Below are positions 1-9,700 of a stretch of DNA of 64,000 bases, in pieces; position 1 is the first letter of the stretch; each line of letters opens with the position of its first letter. Source of the DNA: Paenibacillus sp. HWE-109. Its GTDB lineage: Bacteria > Bacillota > Bacilli > Paenibacillales > NBRC-103111. Location of the stretch: NCBI RefSeq assembly GCF_022163125.1, contig NZ_CP091881.1, forward strand, positions 4,526,001 to 4,590,000, in the 5' to 3' direction. Below the pieces are notes generated by a model. It was not told where the DNA came from and searched no databases. It saw only the letters and a program-made list of their open reading frames with translations. The translations under genes were made by a program, and so were the position numbers.

Positions 1-511
1 CTCCGGCAGCGACAATACTGTAAGTCCCTCCAGCTTTGAACGGATAGGCTTGCGCGTTCAATTTAACCCACTCTTCCTTGTTATCCGCGCTGAGAGCAAG
101 ATTGACCACACTCGTTCCATCTTCATGATGAATCGTGTAGGGAACATTCCCGACATAAGATTTGCCGCCCGGCTTTCTTACATAGAAATCATACAAGCCA
201 TCTTGCGGAATTATTGGGGCAAACTTGATTCGCTGCGGCGTTGTTCGATTCAAATTCGCATAGCTGAAACCGTTGTTGTACGCCCCTCCCCATCCCGTAA
301 CATCAACAAACAGACCTGATCTTATGACCCCCGAATCACGATCATCCAGGATGACGCCAACTTCGCCTGGGACAAGTGTATCGCCACTTATCGCTGCCGC
401 CGCAAACGGCGCGGGCAAGCAGCTGAGCAGGAGCATCATCAACACAATTCCCCTTATAACACTTGTCTTCAACCTTCTTTTGGACGCTGCCGTAATTCTT
501 AATCTGACCAT
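1..511 (-). CDS. Secreted protein with golvesin-like domain (3' part beyond window)
   Basis: An open frame runs from an ATG at 511 off the left edge, so only about 170 N-terminal residues are visible. Residues 1-39 form a signal peptide: a basic start (RLRITAASKRRLK), a hydrophobic core and an Ala-rich cleavage zone (PAPFAAA). The mature part contains GWGGAYNNGFSYAN, then GLYDFYVRKPGGKSY and a hydroxyl-rich strand pattern typical of golvesin/xanthan-lyase C-terminal-type beta modules, which are carbohydrate-associated. An AAGGAG site lies 12 nt before the ATG at 511; an in-frame ATG at 520 is only 3 nt from it. The catalytic part, if any, is outside the window. It is probably a polysaccharide-degrading exoprotein. 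The family call is from sequence pattern only. Confidence 0.7.
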   Translation of the reverse strand, partial: MVRLRITAASKRRLKTSVIRGIVLMMLLLSCLPAPFAAAAISGDTLVPGEVGVILDDRDSGVIRSGLFVDVTGWGGAYNNGFSYANLNRTTPQRIKFAPIIPQDGLYDFYVRKPGGKSYVGNVPYTIHHEDGTSVVNLALSADNKEEWVKLNAQAYPFKAGGTYSIVAAG

Positions 512-600
512 GGCAAGCATGCACTCCTTCACAAATGAGATTTAATTCGCGAATTGCATTCTAATTGAATCCGCTTACAACCGATTATAAGGAAAGAAAA

Positions 601-620
601 AAGCCCCGGTAACGGGGCTT
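601..620 (-). terminator. Rho-independent terminator of the YesM/YesN pair
   Basis: An 8-bp perfect stem (AAGCCCCG / CGGGGCTT) with a 4-nt loop is followed on the minus strand by TTTTCTTTCC. It lies 28 nt after the kinase stop codon, so it ends the 2441-3946/648-2444 operon. Confidence 0.85.
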
Positions 621-647
621 AACTACGATTTGGTGGTGAAAGCTACG

Positions 648-2444
648 CTATTGCGTTGAATCACTTGATTTTTTTAACAAGAGCCTTACTAAAGTACCAA
701 TTCCTTCCTGACTGCGAATCTTCACACCGCTTCCCTCACCAAAATACAGCTGCAGCCGCTCATGCACATTCCTAATCCCGTAACCAGATCCCTCTGGGTG
801 CAATAGGGAATCTTTCACTGACTTGCTCATTCCCACTCCATCATCGGAAATTGTGAACACGATACCGTCTCTGCGCAAATGACCCCGAATTCGAATCGTG
901 CCCTTCTTCGTCTGACTTTTGTTAATGCCATGCAATATCGCATTCTCGACGATTGGCTGTAAAATAAGTTTAATAATTTCTTTGTGCAGCAGAGCTGGAT
1001 CAATCTTGGTTTCGAACTTGATATTGCCGCTAAAGCGAGTATCCTGGATATGAACATAAGCTTTCACATGCTCCAGTTCCTTCTCCACACTAAGTCTTTC
1101 ATGTCCTTGATTCAGACTGATCCGGTAAAACTTAGACAAGTTCGTCACGATCTTAGCGATCTCAGGCGCCTTGGAATCGAGCGCCATCCACTTGACCGTA
1201 TCCAGTGTATTGTATAGAAAGTGTGAGTTAATTCTTCCCTCCAGCACTTTCATTTCTTCCTGCTGCTTTTTCAGCGTAATGGCATAAACTTCATCAATCA
1301 AGGTTTTAATCTGTACCGACATGTGATTGAAGCTGCGCTGCAGGACGGAAATTTCATCTTGCCCGCTGACCTCGACCAGCTCGCCGAAATGACCCTTCTC
1401 GATCCCTTTCATTTTGACCATCAGCTTGTACAACCGTCTTGTTATTCGATCAGAGAGCAAATAGGACAATCCCACCGTCATCGCAAGCAGCGATACCGAT
1501 AATAATAAAATATATATGCCCAATAAGGAGCTTTGATCCGTAATACGCAGAGTAGGAATGAGGACAACGAGCTTCCAGTTTACATTTGCCACTTGTTGAA
1601 CCAAGAATAAATAGTCTTTCCCCTGAACACGTATATTTTTGTAAGCAACAGGATCTTTTTCGTCTTGTTCCAACAATTCTTGCAACGCTTGCGCATCGAT
1701 ATTAATCTGCTCAGGCTCCCTGGTGTAAGAGGCTATCAATTCGCTTTCGTTAAACAGCATCGCTTGATAAGGCAGGCTCAGATTCATATTTTGCAGCACA
1801 TTCGTCAACGTCTTCTGATCCATATCGATTGCTACCAGGGCCAGCACGCTTTTCACATCTTCAAAATCCTTAATTGTACGATAGAGCGAAACCGTACTCA
1901 TATTCGCAACGCCTGGATAAGTCGTCTTATTGCTGAAGACCCACTCCATGCTTCTCGGCTGCAAATTCAATTCATCGTTCCAATGATCCAAAGATTCCTT
2001 GCTGATGCCCAAAATGTTTTCTTTCTCCATAGCATAAAGCGGATCACCCTGAACCATTAAGCGAATACGAAGGATGTTACGGCTTTTTTCCAGATTCTTG
2101 ATAATTTCGATGATGTTTTTGTAATCCACGATCACATCCCCGATGCTCAGATCGCCCTGGCTCGCGCGACGCAAAATTTGCTGCAGCCTTCCGTTCGCGT
2201 AAACGATTTCAGAAATGTTTTCGACTTCCGTCAGCCGATACGACATATTGATTTCTGTCTGACGAAGCGCTTCCAGATAAGCATGACTTGTTTGTTCGCT
2301 GATGATGGAAGACGACTTCTGATAGGAAAAAAAGCCGATGCAAACCGTTGGAATAATAACCATCAGCACGAAAGAAATTAAGATTTTGTTGCGAAGCTTC
2401 ATCCGCGAATCCATTGTCAGCAGTCGAAGTAAAAGTGTCTTCAT
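648..2444 (-). CDS. YesM-type sensor histidine kinase
   Basis: This 598-residue membrane kinase has a transmembrane segment near residues 18-40, a large extracytoplasmic sensor region, a second membrane segment near 305-325, a HAMP linker (ending around YKLMVKMKGIEKGHFGELVE), a His_kinase domain with phospho-acceptor His408 in INSHFLYNTLD, and a C-terminal HATPase with N-box LQPIVENAILHG and GSGYGIRNVHERL. This is the layout of the LytS/YesM class, which senses carbohydrates or cell-surface signals. Its ATG overlaps the stop of the upstream response regulator by 4 nt (ATGA), so the two are translationally coupled. No transporter gene is adjacent, so its target is not evident; the neighbouring secreted golvesin-like and LamG genes are candidates. 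Confidence 0.93.
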   Translation of the reverse strand: MKTLLLRLLTMDSRMKLRNKILISFVLMVIIPTVCIGFFSYQKSSSIISEQTSHAYLEALRQTEINMSYRLTEVENISEIVYANGRLQQILRRASQGDLSIGDVIVDYKNIIEIIKNLEKSRNILRIRLMVQGDPLYAMEKENILGISKESLDHWNDELNLQPRSMEWVFSNKTTYPGVANMSTVSLYRTIKDFEDVKSVLALVAIDMDQKTLTNVLQNMNLSLPYQAMLFNESELIASYTREPEQINIDAQALQELLEQDEKDPVAYKNIRVQGKDYLFLVQQVANVNWKLVVLIPTLRITDQSSLLGIYILLLSVSLLAMTVGLSYLLSDRITRRLYKLMVKMKGIEKGHFGELVEVSGQDEISVLQRSFNHMSVQIKTLIDEVYAITLKKQQEEMKVLEGRINSHFLYNTLDTVKWMALDSKAPEIAKIVTNLSKFYRISLNQGHERLSVEKELEHVKAYVHIQDTRFSGNIKFETKIDPALLHKEIIKLILQPIVENAILHGINKSQTKKGTIRIRGHLRRDGIVFTISDDGVGMSKSVKDSLLHPEGSGYGIRNVHERLQLYFGEGSGVKIRSQEGIGTLVRLLLKKSSDSTQ

Positions 2445-3946
2445 CCGAATTTTTCCCGATATTCACTGGGATTCATGCCGCATTCTCGTTTGAACAGTTT
2501 TGTAAAATATTTGCTATCCTTATAACCAACCTGCTCGGCAAGATCATGAATTAATAGCTGCCTGTCGGATTGCAGCAGCCGCTTAGCCTCTGCCAAACGG
2601 ACATCCGTGATGTACGCATTGACTGTGATGCCTGTCTCTTTTTTGAACACACTTGCCAAGTAATTAGGTGACAGATGCACCTGCGCCGCTATTTGCGCCA
2701 AAGTCAGCTCTTCTCTGAACGCACTCTGAATGTAACTGTGAATGAGCCGAACAACTTTCCGTTGATCCGGTTTATCGTTGATGATGACGGTGAGTTCCGC
2801 AAGCGTTTGCATCATGAGCTGGCGAAGTCCCTGAATGTCGCTCACTACGCTAATTTGCTCTAGCGCCGCAGTGATAAGCGCTGATCTTTCTCCAAGCACG
2901 GCAAAATGCCGGCGGATCTGAATCAACAACATGCTGCTGAAAGCTCGCAAGTAATCCAGCTTAGTTCGGTCCAAGCGCAGCACCAGCTCGAAGTAAACCT
3001 CTAGCGCTGCATGCAAGGCATCACGATCACCATTCTCCATGGCGGCCAGGATCATTGATTCTTGCAAGGCCATATCGGATAGCAGCACCTCCTGCATATC
3101 GCCCGCAACCTCTGCCTGATAAGCTAAGACGGTGCCTTCACCCATCGTTTCTGGCAGAAAAAGGAGAGAAACTCTCGCTTGCTGAAAGGAACGATGAAGA
3201 TCCGCAAGCCGCATGACTCCGCAGCCCAGGCCTATTCTTAAACCTGCTTGCGGCAACCATTCGGGGCCTGTGTCGAAGACAATACCACCGTACGCCCCTC
3301 GATCAATGGGGAACACGGCGACCATTGGCGCCATGCTGCGCAGAGCTTCTTCCACATGCGATTGCGCCTTGTCACTTTCGATAAAAACAGCTCTGTACGA
3401 GCCATAATCACTAAAAGATTCTCCCAAAAACTCCATATACAACGCAATTTCCTCATCAGAAACTTGACGGTAACAAAGATCTTGCAAAAACCGTTCCCGA
3501 ACAATCGATTGTGATTGCCCATTGCGCTGTTCCAGATAGGCCACATGAGCATTCTGCTTACGCTCATCCTCGCAGGCCCTTATTACTTTGCGCAGCACTT
3601 CCTCCAGCTCTTCCGTATGAAAGGGCTTTAACAAGAAATCGACAACCTGCAGCTTTAAAGCAGATCGGATGTAATCCACATCCTCATGACCGCTGATAAT
3701 GATCACCCAGATCGGCTTATCCGTGATCTCCTGCCGCAATCTCCTAACGAATTCGATACCATCCATCTCTGCCATGACCACATCCGTGATAACAATATCC
3801 GGCCGCATCTGGATCGCCATGTCCAGTCCGAGCTGACCATTGTCCGCTTCTTCGACCTTGTCGATTTGATAGCCAGACCAGTCCAAACAATGCCTCATCC
3901 CTTTGCGAATCAGTTCCTCGTCTTCCACGATTAATAGCGAGTACAT
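2441..3946 (-). CDS. YesN-type response regulator (receiver + AraC HTH)
   Basis: The open frame extends to 4054, but the receiver begins at MYSLLIVEDEE, so ATG 3946 is the likely start (501 residues, GGGGATG upstream). Residues 1-120 are a receiver with the acidic pair in VEDEE, phospho-acceptor Asp55 in DIVITDVVM, and the lysine in LKPF. A long linker of about 270 residues follows, then a C-terminal AraC/XylS double HTH (LTLAQIAAQVHLSPNYLAS ... DLAEQVGYKDSKYFTKLFK). It is the partner of the overlapping kinase at 648-2444. The family controls polysaccharide-utilisation genes. The extra 36 N-terminal residues of the long frame do not resemble the family and lack a good ribosome binding site. 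Confidence 0.93.
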   Translation of the reverse strand: MYSLLIVEDEELIRKGMRHCLDWSGYQIDKVEEADNGQLGLDMAIQMRPDIVITDVVMAEMDGIEFVRRLRQEITDKPIWVIIISGHEDVDYIRSALKLQVVDFLLKPFHTEELEEVLRKVIRACEDERKQNAHVAYLEQRNGQSQSIVRERFLQDLCYRQVSDEEIALYMEFLGESFSDYGSYRAVFIESDKAQSHVEEALRSMAPMVAVFPIDRGAYGGIVFDTGPEWLPQAGLRIGLGCGVMRLADLHRSFQQARVSLLFLPETMGEGTVLAYQAEVAGDMQEVLLSDMALQESMILAAMENGDRDALHAALEVYFELVLRLDRTKLDYLRAFSSMLLIQIRRHFAVLGERSALITAALEQISVVSDIQGLRQLMMQTLAELTVIINDKPDQRKVVRLIHSYIQSAFREELTLAQIAAQVHLSPNYLASVFKKETGITVNAYITDVRLAEAKRLLQSDRQLLIHDLAEQVGYKDSKYFTKLFKRECGMNPSEYREKFG

Positions 3947-4043
3947 GTCTGCACATCCCCACATGCTCATATTTGCAATTTCCCTAAGCTTACCGCAACT
4001 TTCGCAAAATTTCATCCTAAATCTAAGTAGTAAAAAATAAAAA

Positions 4044-4071
4044 TAAGCCCTCAATCTTACTTAAGGGCTTA
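4044..4071 (-). terminator. Rho-independent terminator after the LamG-fold gene
   Basis: The inverted repeat TAAGCCCT / AGGGCTTA with a 12-nt loop is followed on the minus strand by TTTTTATTTTTTAC. It begins 6 nt after the stop of the 4077-4829 gene and separates it from the response-regulator operon. Confidence 0.85.
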
Positions 4072-4076
4072 CAAAA

Positions 4077-4829
4077 TTAACGAACATTCAGAGAAAACTT
4101 ACGAATTTGTTCTGCTGGCAGTGCTGTTTGAAAAACGGCGAGCCCTCCCAGCAAGCCTGCGTAGAAGTTGCCCATTTCACCAGACCTATGTACGGCTCCT
4201 ACAGTAAAATCAGCGCCTGAGCTGCCTCCATCGTACAGCCCTTGATCATAGAAATATGGATTGTACTGTTCGCGTTCATCCAACAAGCCATCCAAATAAA
4301 CTTTGGCATGGCTCCCATCATAAGTGAAAGCAATGGTATGCCATTCATCTTTGGCAACAGGTGTCGCTCCGATAGCAGTTGACATGCACCACGGATATCC
4401 CGGGGTTGGACCGCCTTCTGCAGACACATGACCGCACACCTGGTCCTGGCTGTCCCAGATTCGCAAATTAAGGAACATGGCATACTGCCTTTTCTTCTCC
4501 GATTCATTCCACATGCCAGCGATCGCCTCACATTGTGGATTGTCTGACGGATTCCGCTTGATCCAGGCAATCAGAGTCAGCTTGGCGTCTGACCCATGGA
4601 AGTCGAGTGCTGGACATTCGCTGCGGGGTAAACGAAACCACTGTCCGTAGGCTAATTCAACGGCACCTGCCCCTAGCACGCCGTCCTCTACTCGCTTAAT
4701 AGGTCCTGACATCGCTTCCAAAACATAAGGAAAAGGACCTTGGGCCGTATGAAAATTATCCTCTTCTTGAAAGTCCCAAAAGGACACAAGAGAAGGGGTT
4801 TGCAGAATCGCTTCTTGCAACGTTGTCAT
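4077..4829 (-). CDS. LamG / concanavalin A-like lectin-fold protein
   Basis: A 250-residue protein without signal peptide or membrane segment. The pattern LVSFWDFQEEDNF ... LTLIAWIKRN ... EWHTIAFTYDGSHAKVYLDG ... GNFYAGLLGGLAVFQTALP is the classic LamG_3 jellyroll (strands around 80-92 and 165-190, closing strand near 220-240), so nearly the whole protein is one sugar-binding-type domain. Start ATG 4829 has GGGAGA about 8 nt upstream. It is read divergently from an AraC regulator at 4969, the usual arrangement for a regulator and its target. Such stand-alone cytoplasmic LamG proteins occur in Paenibacillus sugar loci. Ligand and enzymatic activity are unknown. Confidence 0.85.
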   Translation of the reverse strand: MTTLQEAILQTPSLVSFWDFQEEDNFHTAQGPFPYVLEAMSGPIKRVEDGVLGAGAVELAYGQWFRLPRSECPALDFHGSDAKLTLIAWIKRNPSDNPQCEAIAGMWNESEKKRQYAMFLNLRIWDSQDQVCGHVSAEGGPTPGYPWCMSTAIGATPVAKDEWHTIAFTYDGSHAKVYLDGLLDEREQYNPYFYDQGLYDGGSSGADFTVGAVHRSGEMGNFYAGLLGGLAVFQTALPAEQIRKFSLNVR

Positions 4830-4968
4830 TCGAATTCGTCTCCCATCGTAATGCCCATAATTTACTATAAGGATACAGAAATTCTTCCAGGCAAGCGATT
4901 AATAATTCTATTTAATTTGGGATGATTCTACGATATATTAGAAGGAATAGCTCAGGGAGAGTGTTCAG

Positions 4969-5748
4969 ATGATCAACTTGCATTCCATTTACTATGATGA
5001 TGTCTCTGATCCTAACTGGAGAAAGGAGCGATCTCCAGTCGACTATGACATCTTACTGTTAGTCACTCAGGGTACATTGATTTATGAGCTTAATGACAGC
5101 ATCATTCCTCTGAAGAAAGGTGATATGCTTTACATTCCCGCCGCTACCATGAGGGAAGCTTATCCCGAATTTGGACATGCGCATCAGAAATATTCGGCTC
5201 ATTTCACACCTGCTCCTGTGCCTTCCCCTTTGGAAATGCTTCCGCCCATTCGTTCACACTTCAAAATAGAAACACGGCAGTTCGACTATCTCAAACAAAG
5301 GTTTCAGCATTTGACCCAGCAATGGATCAGCAAGCGGCCTTACTACGCTCCATTGTGTTGCAGTATTCTACAGGAAATGCTGGCGATCACTTGCCGCGAA
5401 TTTGACGAACGCCAATTTCCTTACAAGAAATTAGCCCTCGTTCATGTGATCCAGCAATACATCTTGGATCATTACACAGAACCAATTCGCATTGAGCACT
5501 TAGCCGCCTTGGTTGATCGCACGCCTAACTATGTGACCAGCCTCTTTCGCGAAACCATAGGCCATCCGCCCATTGACTATGTGCATCAAGTGCGTGTCTC
5601 GGCAGCCCGCGATATGCTCCTGAATACGAACAAAAGCATTCGTCAAGTTGCCGAGGAGCTTGGATTTTGCGATCAATCCTATTTTAACCGCGTATTTCGC
5701 AAAATTGTCGGCTATCCGCCCTCGGCGATCTGGCGGGCACGCGATTGA
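4969..5748 (+). CDS. AraC-family transcriptional regulator with cupin sensor
   Basis: 259 residues: an N-terminal cupin-like ligand pocket (PVDYDILLLVTQGTLIYEL ... LKKGDMLYIPAAT, residues 20-80) and a C-terminal AraC double HTH (IRIEHLAALVDRTPNYVTSLF, then SIRQVAEELGFCDQSYFNRVF, residues 165-250). It probably activates the divergent LamG-fold gene in response to a sugar. GGGAGAG precedes the ATG. The last six codons (IWRARD) and the stop lie inside the first unit of a 42-bp tandem repeat that continues to 5895, so the original C-terminus may have been replaced or extended by the repeat. The HTH core itself is complete. Confidence 0.92.
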   Translation: MINLHSIYYDDVSDPNWRKERSPVDYDILLLVTQGTLIYELNDSIIPLKKGDMLYIPAATMREAYPEFGHAHQKYSAHFTPAPVPSPLEMLPPIRSHFKIETRQFDYLKQRFQHLTQQWISKRPYYAPLCCSILQEMLAITCREFDERQFPYKKLALVHVIQQYILDHYTEPIRIEHLAALVDRTPNYVTSLFRETIGHPPIDYVHQVRVSAARDMLLNTNKSIRQVAEELGFCDQSYFNRVFRKIVGYPPSAIWRARD

Positions 5749-5895
5749 TTGAGCGCGTCCGCTTCGACGATCTGGCGGGCACGCGATTGATCGAGCGCGT
5801 CCGCTTCGACGATCTGAGCGGGCACGCGATTGATTGAGCGCGTCCGCTTCGACGATCTGGCGGGCACGCGATTGATCGAGCGCGTCCGCTTCGAC
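5727..5895. repeat. 42-bp tandem repeat, four units, with dimeric pattern
   Basis: Units begin at 5727, 5769, 5811 and 5854, each starting GATCTGGCGGGCACGCG or GATCTGAGCGGGCACGCG and ending GCGTCCGCTTCGAC. Lengths are 42, 42, 43 and 42 bp. Units 1 and 3 carry GATTGATTGAG, units 2 and 4 GATTGATCGAG, so the array looks like a duplicated pair. Unit 1 contains the stop codon of the AraC gene. There are no spacers, so this is not a CRISPR array. Confidence 0.9.
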
Positions 5896-5959
5896 GCCCT
5901 GAGCGGTGATCCTCTTAGAAATTGTGAAGCCTATTAAGGGTGGGAACTCTGACTCGCTA

Positions 5960-6042
5960 TTTCGGCAAATAGATGGGGTACGAGGACAGTTGCGGAACTG
6001 CATTGTCTTATTTCCACGAAAAGTGCTGAAAATAGCTCAACG
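5960..6042. repeat. Dispersed repeat fragment (matches 48.5 kb region)
   Basis: The stretch GCGGAACTGCATTGTCTTA, TTTCCACGAAAAGTGCTGAA closely matches 48561-48605 (GCGGAACTACAGGGTCTTA, TTTCCGCGAAAAGCGCTGAA). A second part of the same family, GAATAGCGTCCTGTAGTTGC followed by GGGAAGCAGCTGGTGTAACTC, occurs at 6615-6660, on the far side of the 139-bp array. Confidence 0.65.
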
Positions 6043-6056
6043 GGATTGGTTCTCCT

Positions 6057-6618
6057 GCTTTAAGGTTGTTTTTCATACTTATGGAGTGGCAAACGAACGT
6101 TTCGCGCTCGTTAACGCTGAATTTCAGCGTTACGGTAGGTGCTTTGGCGCTTTTCCCAGGATTCAGCTGCTTTTAAGGTTGTTTTTCATCTTTATGGAGT
6201 GGCAAATGAACGGTTCGTGCTCGTTAACGCTGAATTTCAGCGTTACGATGGGGGGTATTTCGGTGGGTACTACGGTGGGTGCTTTGGCACTTTCCCCAGG
6301 ATTCGGCTACTTTTAAAGTTGTTTTTCATCCTTTTGGAGTCGCAGACGAATGTTTCGCGCTCGTTAACGCTGAAAATCAGCGTTACGGTGGGGGGTATTT
6401 CGGTGGGTACTACGGTGGGTGCTTTGGCACTTTCCCCAGGATTCGGCTGCTTTAAGGTTCTTTTTCATCCTTATGGAGTGGCAAACGAACGTTTCGAGCT
6501 CGTTAACGCTGAATTTCAGCGTTACGGTGGGGGGGATTTCGGGGGGGCTACGGTGGGTGTCGGCGCTTTTCCCCAGGATTCGGCTGCTTTAAGGTTGTTT
6601 TTCATCCTTAAGGAATAG
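6057..6618. repeat. ~139-bp tandem repeat with internal hairpin and G-rich runs
   Basis: Five occurrences of AAGGTTGTTTTTCAT or close variants start at 6062, 6175, 6315, 6454 and 6591, giving periods of 113, 140, 139 and 137 bp. Each full unit carries the hairpin AACGCTGA / TCAGCGTT with a 3-nt loop that varies (ATT or AAA) while the arms stay fixed, then a G-rich run (GGTGGGGGG ... GGTGGG ... GGTGGG). The open frames crossing the array simply follow the repeat. No gene is supported between 5749 and 6730. Confidence 0.85.
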
Positions 6619-6684
6619 CGTCCTGTAGTTGCCGCCGTGGGAAGCAGCTGGTGTAACTCATCTATCACTCCAGCTTCAAACCAC

Positions 6685-6717
6685 AAACGGAACCAAGCCC
6701 ATGGCTTAGTTCCGTTT
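6685..6717. terminator. Stem-loop downstream of the giant glycoside hydrolase gene
   Basis: Perfect 9-bp arms AAACGGAAC (6685-6693) and GTTCCGTTT (6709-6717), with an inner CCATGG palindrome. It lies 14 nt beyond the stop of the 6731-12613 gene. The best T-run (GCTTTTT) follows on the plus strand, so it may act in both directions. Confidence 0.6.
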
Positions 6718-6730
6718 GCTTTTTCACCTT

Positions 6731-9700
6731 TTACATGTGGAAGATGACCGCAGAGTTTGCCGTGGTGTTGTTGGCTATTTCTTTATACACGCCTCCATAT
6801 GTCATGCCGAAAGTGTAGGTGCCGGACAATAATTCCTTGCTGATCTCGCCGCCGCTCGTACTGCCGAATTGCCGCCAGCCTCCTGCATAGTAGCTCGCAA
6901 TACCGCCATCCAGCGGGTTACCCATACTGTCCTTCAACTGCACCTTCACATTGACGGTTTGAAAGTCGACCGTAGCATCCGCTCCAGTATTCTGCACCTT
7001 CTCCTTATAGGTCCCCTCGTATGTCATAGCAAATGTATAGGAGCCAGGCAATAATTCCCTGTTAGTCTCGCCGCCGCTTATACTGCCAAACTGCCGCCAG
7101 CTTCCTGCGTAGTAACTCGCATTACCACCATTAAGCGGATTACCCAAACTGTCCTTCAACTGCACCTTCACGTTGACGGTTTGAAAGTCAATCGTAGCAT
7201 CCACTCCAGTATTTTGCACCTTCTCCTTATAGGTCCCTTCGTATGTCATAGCAAACGTATAGGAGCCGGGCAATAATTCCCTGTTAGTCTCGCCGCCGCT
7301 TATACTGCCAAACTGCCGCCAGCTTCCTGCGTAGTAACTCGCAATACCACCATTAAGCGGATTACCCAGACTATCCTTCAACTGCACCTTCACGTTGACA
7401 GTATTAAACACAATAACAGAGTCCGTTCCTGTATGCTGCACCTTTTCCTTATACGTTCCCTCATAGTTCATAGCAAACGTATAGCTTTTATGCGGCAAAG
7501 ACTTGCTTACGGTTCCAGAGGCATCTGTAACACCGAAAGTCTTCCATTCTCCGTCATAGTAGGATACGGTTCCCCCACTGATTGGGTTTCCGCTGCTATC
7601 CTTCAATTGAACGCTTACCGTTGTCGTGGCAATGTTAAAACTAACCTGTTGACTAGATTCAACATTTCCCGCTTGATCCGTTGACCTGTAGCTCAAAGTA
7701 TACTGGCCATTGCTGCTAAAAGTCACCGCTGCTGTATAAGGCTGCCACGTATTCCCGTTATCTAGGCTGTATTCCGTCTTAGCCACACCCGTCAAATTAT
7801 CGGTCGCGGCCAATACCACGGTGACCGGATTCATATACGAGCCATTTGGCCCATCTGGCTGAACTGGCGACACCGAAGCCGTCGTAACAGGTGCCTGCTG
7901 ATCAAATACAATTTTGCCATACACACTTACATCCTTGGCTTTGCCGATCCCACTGGCCCATTCCAGCCAACCGAGCCGCCCGGCACCATCATTATCATTG
8001 ACAAGCAGCGATATATATAATGGCTTCGTTACATCAGAAATATAAGGATACAATTCCGACCAAGCGAGATGTATCTTATAAATCTTCTTCCCACTCTGTG
8101 TACTGTCTACCAGCATGCTGGCGTATTGTACGAACTGACCAGCTTGTGTCCAGTTTGACGGCAGATCCCCGCCAATATAAGGCACAGAGGACTTGTAGAG
8201 GACAGGACCGTTAGCCGTAAGAGCTGCTTGGAATTCCACTTGCGCCCCTGCTAAGCCAATCCCCGATGTATCAATCCCGAATTGAATGCTGTCGCCAATC
8301 CAATAGTTTCCTTTCGTTTCATTTTGTACGAATACGTTATCCGAAACATCAATGACCAGATCGAGTCCGTCATTCGCAATGCCAACAGCAGCCTTGGCGG
8401 CAAAACCTGCTGGCCGCTCAGAGTCAATGTTCTGATAAAGCCAATCCTGGTCAATCCAATGAATATCGGTGCTCAAAGCGCCCGTCGTACGATCAAACAA
8501 CATGCCTTTCTTCCCTAATCCTGTAGGCGCGTTGGCGCTTTGTCGGGATTTCTCGTAATCGGACAATAGGACATCCTTTGTTGAAGTCAAACTGGCCAAA
8601 TAGGCTGCATTAACGTTGCTAATAAAGTACATCTTGTTAGGTTTCAGCAGTAAAGAAGGAGATACGGTCTCTGTGCTTCCCGTCCAATCCCTAACAACGG
8701 TCCCATTTGTAAAAGCCCCAGTAAGATTAGCAGCAATTGGCGCCGCATTTGCATTTTCGGTCCATACGACGAGCAGCGGCTCTCCGTCACTCTCGAAATA
8801 AACCGCTTTCTGATTGCCGCTAAGCGAATATTCACCGCGATAGACGACATTTTTCCCAAGTGTCTCAACAAATCTATGCATGACGACGGAACTAAGTCTC
8901 GGCTCTAATTGCGGTTTCTTGCGGAACAATCCCGCAGAATTCGTAAACCAACCTTCCGCTTGGGCGAATGGCAGTGCTTCAGGCTCCGTTAAATCTATCA
9001 TTTCGAAATAAGCGATCTGCTCAACCTGATGCTTCATCTGGAACATATAATCAAGCAGCATTTTTTGGGCAACCTGAGGCTCTGTCAGCATATCTTTCAA
9101 AAGAGTTGGACCATAGAGACCCGCATGGCTTTCTGACGTTACCCACGGCTTGGATGGCACCCCATATAATTGATCATATTTCTGATAATCTCTTGGATCT
9201 GGAAATTTGCCATGCAGCGATAGCTTATCGAAATAACTTGCTCCTCCAAGACGCAGCAGCTCGTTGTAGAACGGCAGATATCTGTAGCCTCCCATGCCGC
9301 CGATCCAAATTTCGGAATCTGGCTGAACACTTTTGATCGTCTCATAACCCGTTCGAAGCAGTTCCACGAACTTCTCTGGCGTATCATTCCAGAAAATACT
9401 TCCTCCTTTCAAATGAGGCTCATTCCATATTTCCCACTTTTTAATTCGATCGCCATAACGAGTGACAAGCGCACGCAGGAAAACGGCAAAATCATTCATA
9501 TCTACCGGAGCGTAAGAGGCATATCCGGGAACGGCAATATAAATCGTTGTATCTTCCGGATGTGGAGATGCCCACTGTGGCGTGAATACAATGTTGCCAA
9601 TAAGCTCCAAATTTTGGTTTGTCAGTTTATTGATATGTGCATCGAACGCAGCCCAATTAAACGTGCCGCGACTTGGCTCAAGCGCCATGCTGATATCACC

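Noticed and set aside
5727..5895. Short direct repeats that could suggest a CRISPR array
   Set aside because: Units are contiguous without spacers and no cas genes are present.
5500..6618. Long open frames across the repeat arrays (5500-6003 minus, 5906-6316 and 6139-6618 plus)
   Set aside because: They follow the tandem repeats, lack ribosome sites and change frame between units.
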